A DNA stretch of 6,642 nucleotides from Pseudomonadota bacterium (lineage in GTDB: Bacteria; Pseudomonadota; Alphaproteobacteria; Rhizobiales; Devosiaceae), in NCBI GenBank assembly GCA_023433985.1, contig JAEYTN010000362.1, positions 1 through 6,642 of the forward strand, read 5' to 3'. Shown in pieces: positions 5,788-6,642 of this stretch (positions are counted from its first letter, which is position 1; each line of letters starts with the position of its first letter). The notes under the pieces were generated by a model. The model had not been told where the DNA came from, did not search any database, and worked only from the letters and a program-made list of their open reading frames with translations. The position numbers and the translations under genes were made by a program.

Positions 5788-5802
5788 CGGGCCCTCGGCC
5801 CG
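5788..5802. promoter_or_regulatory. leader hairpin upstream of the 35-residue ORF
   Basis: CGGGCC (5788-5793) and GGCCCG (5797-5802) pair perfectly around a CTC/GAG loop, 22 bp upstream of the ATG at 5765. In the leftward transcript this would sit just ahead of the G-rich ribosome binding region. It may stabilise the leader or be incidental. The rest of the gap (5803-5928) is AT-richer than its surroundings, as expected for a promoter region, and has a GATAAT on the minus strand (5860-5855), but no convincing -35 partner at the right distance. Confidence 0.3.
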
Positions 5803-5928
5803 TGGTGTTCATCTTGGGGGCGAGAATGCGACGCGCGGCTTGAACGTTCCCGGAATTATCCGTTTATCTTCCATTCAGGAATTTTCGGAACTTTCAGCGA
5901 CGTCAATGGTTTAGCCGCATCGAACGCA

Positions 5929-5961
5929 AACGGCCCGCGAGGGATTTCCCCGTGGGCCGTT
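5929..5961 (-). terminator. intrinsic terminator of the 62-residue gene
   Basis: AACGGCCC (5929-5936) pairs with GGGCCGTT (5954-5961), and the stem continues inward (G-U, CG, GC, then GGG/CCC with one bulged A) to an ATTT loop, about 14 pairs in all. On the minus strand it lies 19 bp after the stop codon at 5981 and the 3' arm runs into GTTTGCG, a short T-tract. This is a usual form of Rho-independent terminator in GC-rich alphaproteobacteria. It also separates this gene from the two micro-protein genes downstream. Confidence 0.7.
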
Positions 5962-5980
5962 CTGTTCATGGTCGTGGCAA

Positions 5981-6169
5981 TCAGTCGGCAGGCGGCAGTT
6001 CCCGCTGCTGCGGACGGGGCATCGGCTGGAGCAGCGGATCGCTCGAAACCGGCAGCCCGGGAATCGGTCCTTCGGGCAACTCCCGCACGCCTACTTTGCC
6101 GTCGGGAATCTCTATATCCACCTCGTCCGGCTTGCGGGGAGTCGGCGACGGCTTTTTGGGGTCATGCAT
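5981..6169 (-). CDS. 62-residue proline-rich hypothetical protein
   Basis: Not recognised. The 62 residues are about one-quarter proline and contain no Cys, no signal peptide and no membrane span: 'MHDPKKPSPTPRKPDEVDIE' is followed by 'IPDGKVGVRELPEGPIPGLP' (21-40) and a tail rich in Pro and Gln. It is probably a largely disordered cytosolic protein with a short 'VDIEIPDGKVGVRELP' strand-forming stretch in the middle. The start is set by GGAGG (6180-6176) six bases ahead of the ATG; a longer upstream extension of the frame lacks such a site. An intrinsic terminator follows, so it looks like a self-contained single-gene unit. It is divergent from the dioxygenase gene across 171 bp, where no clear promoter boxes could be read for either. 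Confidence 0.7.
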   Translation of the reverse strand: MHDPKKPSPTPRKPDEVDIEIPDGKVGVRELPEGPIPGLPVSSDPLLQPMPRPQQRELPPAD

Positions 6170-6340
6170 GGCTTGCCTCCGTTGCTCGGGGTGTAGCCGA
6201 CCAACGGGCGCGGCACGCGATCGTTCCGGCAGCCCTTCAAGCCGCCACGTTTCGAAAGCGTAATGCATCCTTCCAATTTGTAACGCGGCTTTCCCGCCGG
6301 CCGTCCTACATCGGCGCTGTGAACACGACGGAGACCGGAC

Positions 6341-6642
6341 GTGAACGATTCCCTGAGCCGCCGCCACGCCTTGAAACTCATCGCGGTGACTACGGCCGGC
6401 GGCGTGCTGATGAGCCAGGCTGCCTTCGCGCAGGACGCCGCCGCCGAGTCCGCCCTGATGCCCGGCGCCGACGTCTGCGTGCTCACCCCCGAGACCACCG
6501 AGGGCCCCTACTATTTCGACCCCGCGCTCGTCCGCGCCGACATAACCGAGGGCACGCAGGCCGGGGTCGCCACCACCGTGCGTCTCTAGGTCGTCGACGC
6601 CGCCTGCCGACCCATCGAAGGGGCACGCGTCGACATCTGGCA
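6341..6642 (+). pseudogene. Tat-exported intradiol ring-cleavage dioxygenase, interrupted by TAG
   Basis: The gene starts at GTG 6341, with GGAG (6330-6333) seven bases ahead. Residues 1-30 form a Tat signal: 'SRRHALK' (6-12) with the twin Arg, then a hydrophobic stretch and AFA before Gln31. The mature N-terminus 'CVLTPETTEGPYYFDPALVR' with 'ADITEG' is the hallmark of protocatechuate/catechol-type intradiol dioxygenases, which open catecholic rings with Fe(III). After 82 residues the frame meets TAG (6587-6589), where related proteins continue 'VRLxVVD'. Directly behind it the same frame reads 'VVDAACRPIEGARVDIW' up to the window edge, exactly the family continuation. The stop is one base from CAG (Gln). 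The iron-binding Tyr and His residues lie beyond the window. It is a probable recent nonsense pseudogene; read error or amber readthrough are alternatives. Confidence 0.8.

Noticed and set aside
5572..5843. Plus-strand frames over the micro-protein region
   Set aside because: Products are Arg/Ala/Ser/Pro-rich and unlike proteins, while the minus strand gives clear hydrophobic segments with coding-like codons.
5887..5912. GGAAC-N17-GTTT, resembling a general-stress (EcfG-type) promoter on the plus strand
   Set aside because: It would transcribe straight into the hairpin at 5929-5961 and no plus-strand gene follows; a match this short is expected by chance.

Overview
The window is about two-thirds GC with strongly GC-rich third codon positions. 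Its gene families (ArsR/SRPBCC/VOC cluster, AllE and AllA, YbaY-META protein, Tat-exported intradiol dioxygenase) fit a soil or water alphaproteobacterium, perhaps of the Hyphomicrobiales/Devosia type. That placement is inferred from composition and gene content only.

Left part (1-1983): the end of an AHSA1-type SRPBCC gene, a PhnB-like VOC gene with an optional 33-codon ORF overlapping its stop, then on the minus strand a 61-residue unknown protein and a second SRPBCC gene. The latter is divergent from a small ArsR-type repressor. The 45-bp divergent gap holds a perfect 8-bp inverted repeat lying between the -35 and -10 boxes of the leftward promoter and running into the arsR start codon, so one repressor probably controls both directions. 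The arsR gene has no Shine-Dalgarno sequence and may be leaderless.

Centre (2109-3845): a tight three-gene ureide operon, allE (ureidoglycine aminohydrolase), a small exported cupin, and allA (ureidoglycolate lyase), with a 1-nt gap and an ATGA overlap. AllE and AllA catalyse consecutive steps at the end of purine/allantoin breakdown (ureidoglycine to ureidoglycolate plus ammonia, then to glyoxylate plus urea). The exported cupin between them has no assigned role. A YbaY-META envelope protein follows, and after a striking cloverleaf-like repeat comes a CDA-fold deaminase with an HGE zinc motif, possibly feeding purine bases into the same catabolism.

Right part (5495-6642): mostly small leftward genes not normally annotated: two hydrophobic micro-proteins (31 and 35 residues) and a 62-residue proline-rich protein with a good ribosome binding site and a strong terminator hairpin. 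The window closes with the start of a Tat-exported intradiol ring-cleavage dioxygenase whose frame is cut by a TAG after codon 82, although the conserved family sequence continues in frame behind the stop. This is a recent nonsense mutation, a read error or readthrough.

The best leads are the cloverleaf repeat and its partial copy, the operator architecture at arsR, the exported cupin in the ureide operon, and the interrupted dioxygenase. No CRISPR array, tRNA, rRNA or insertion sequence was seen.
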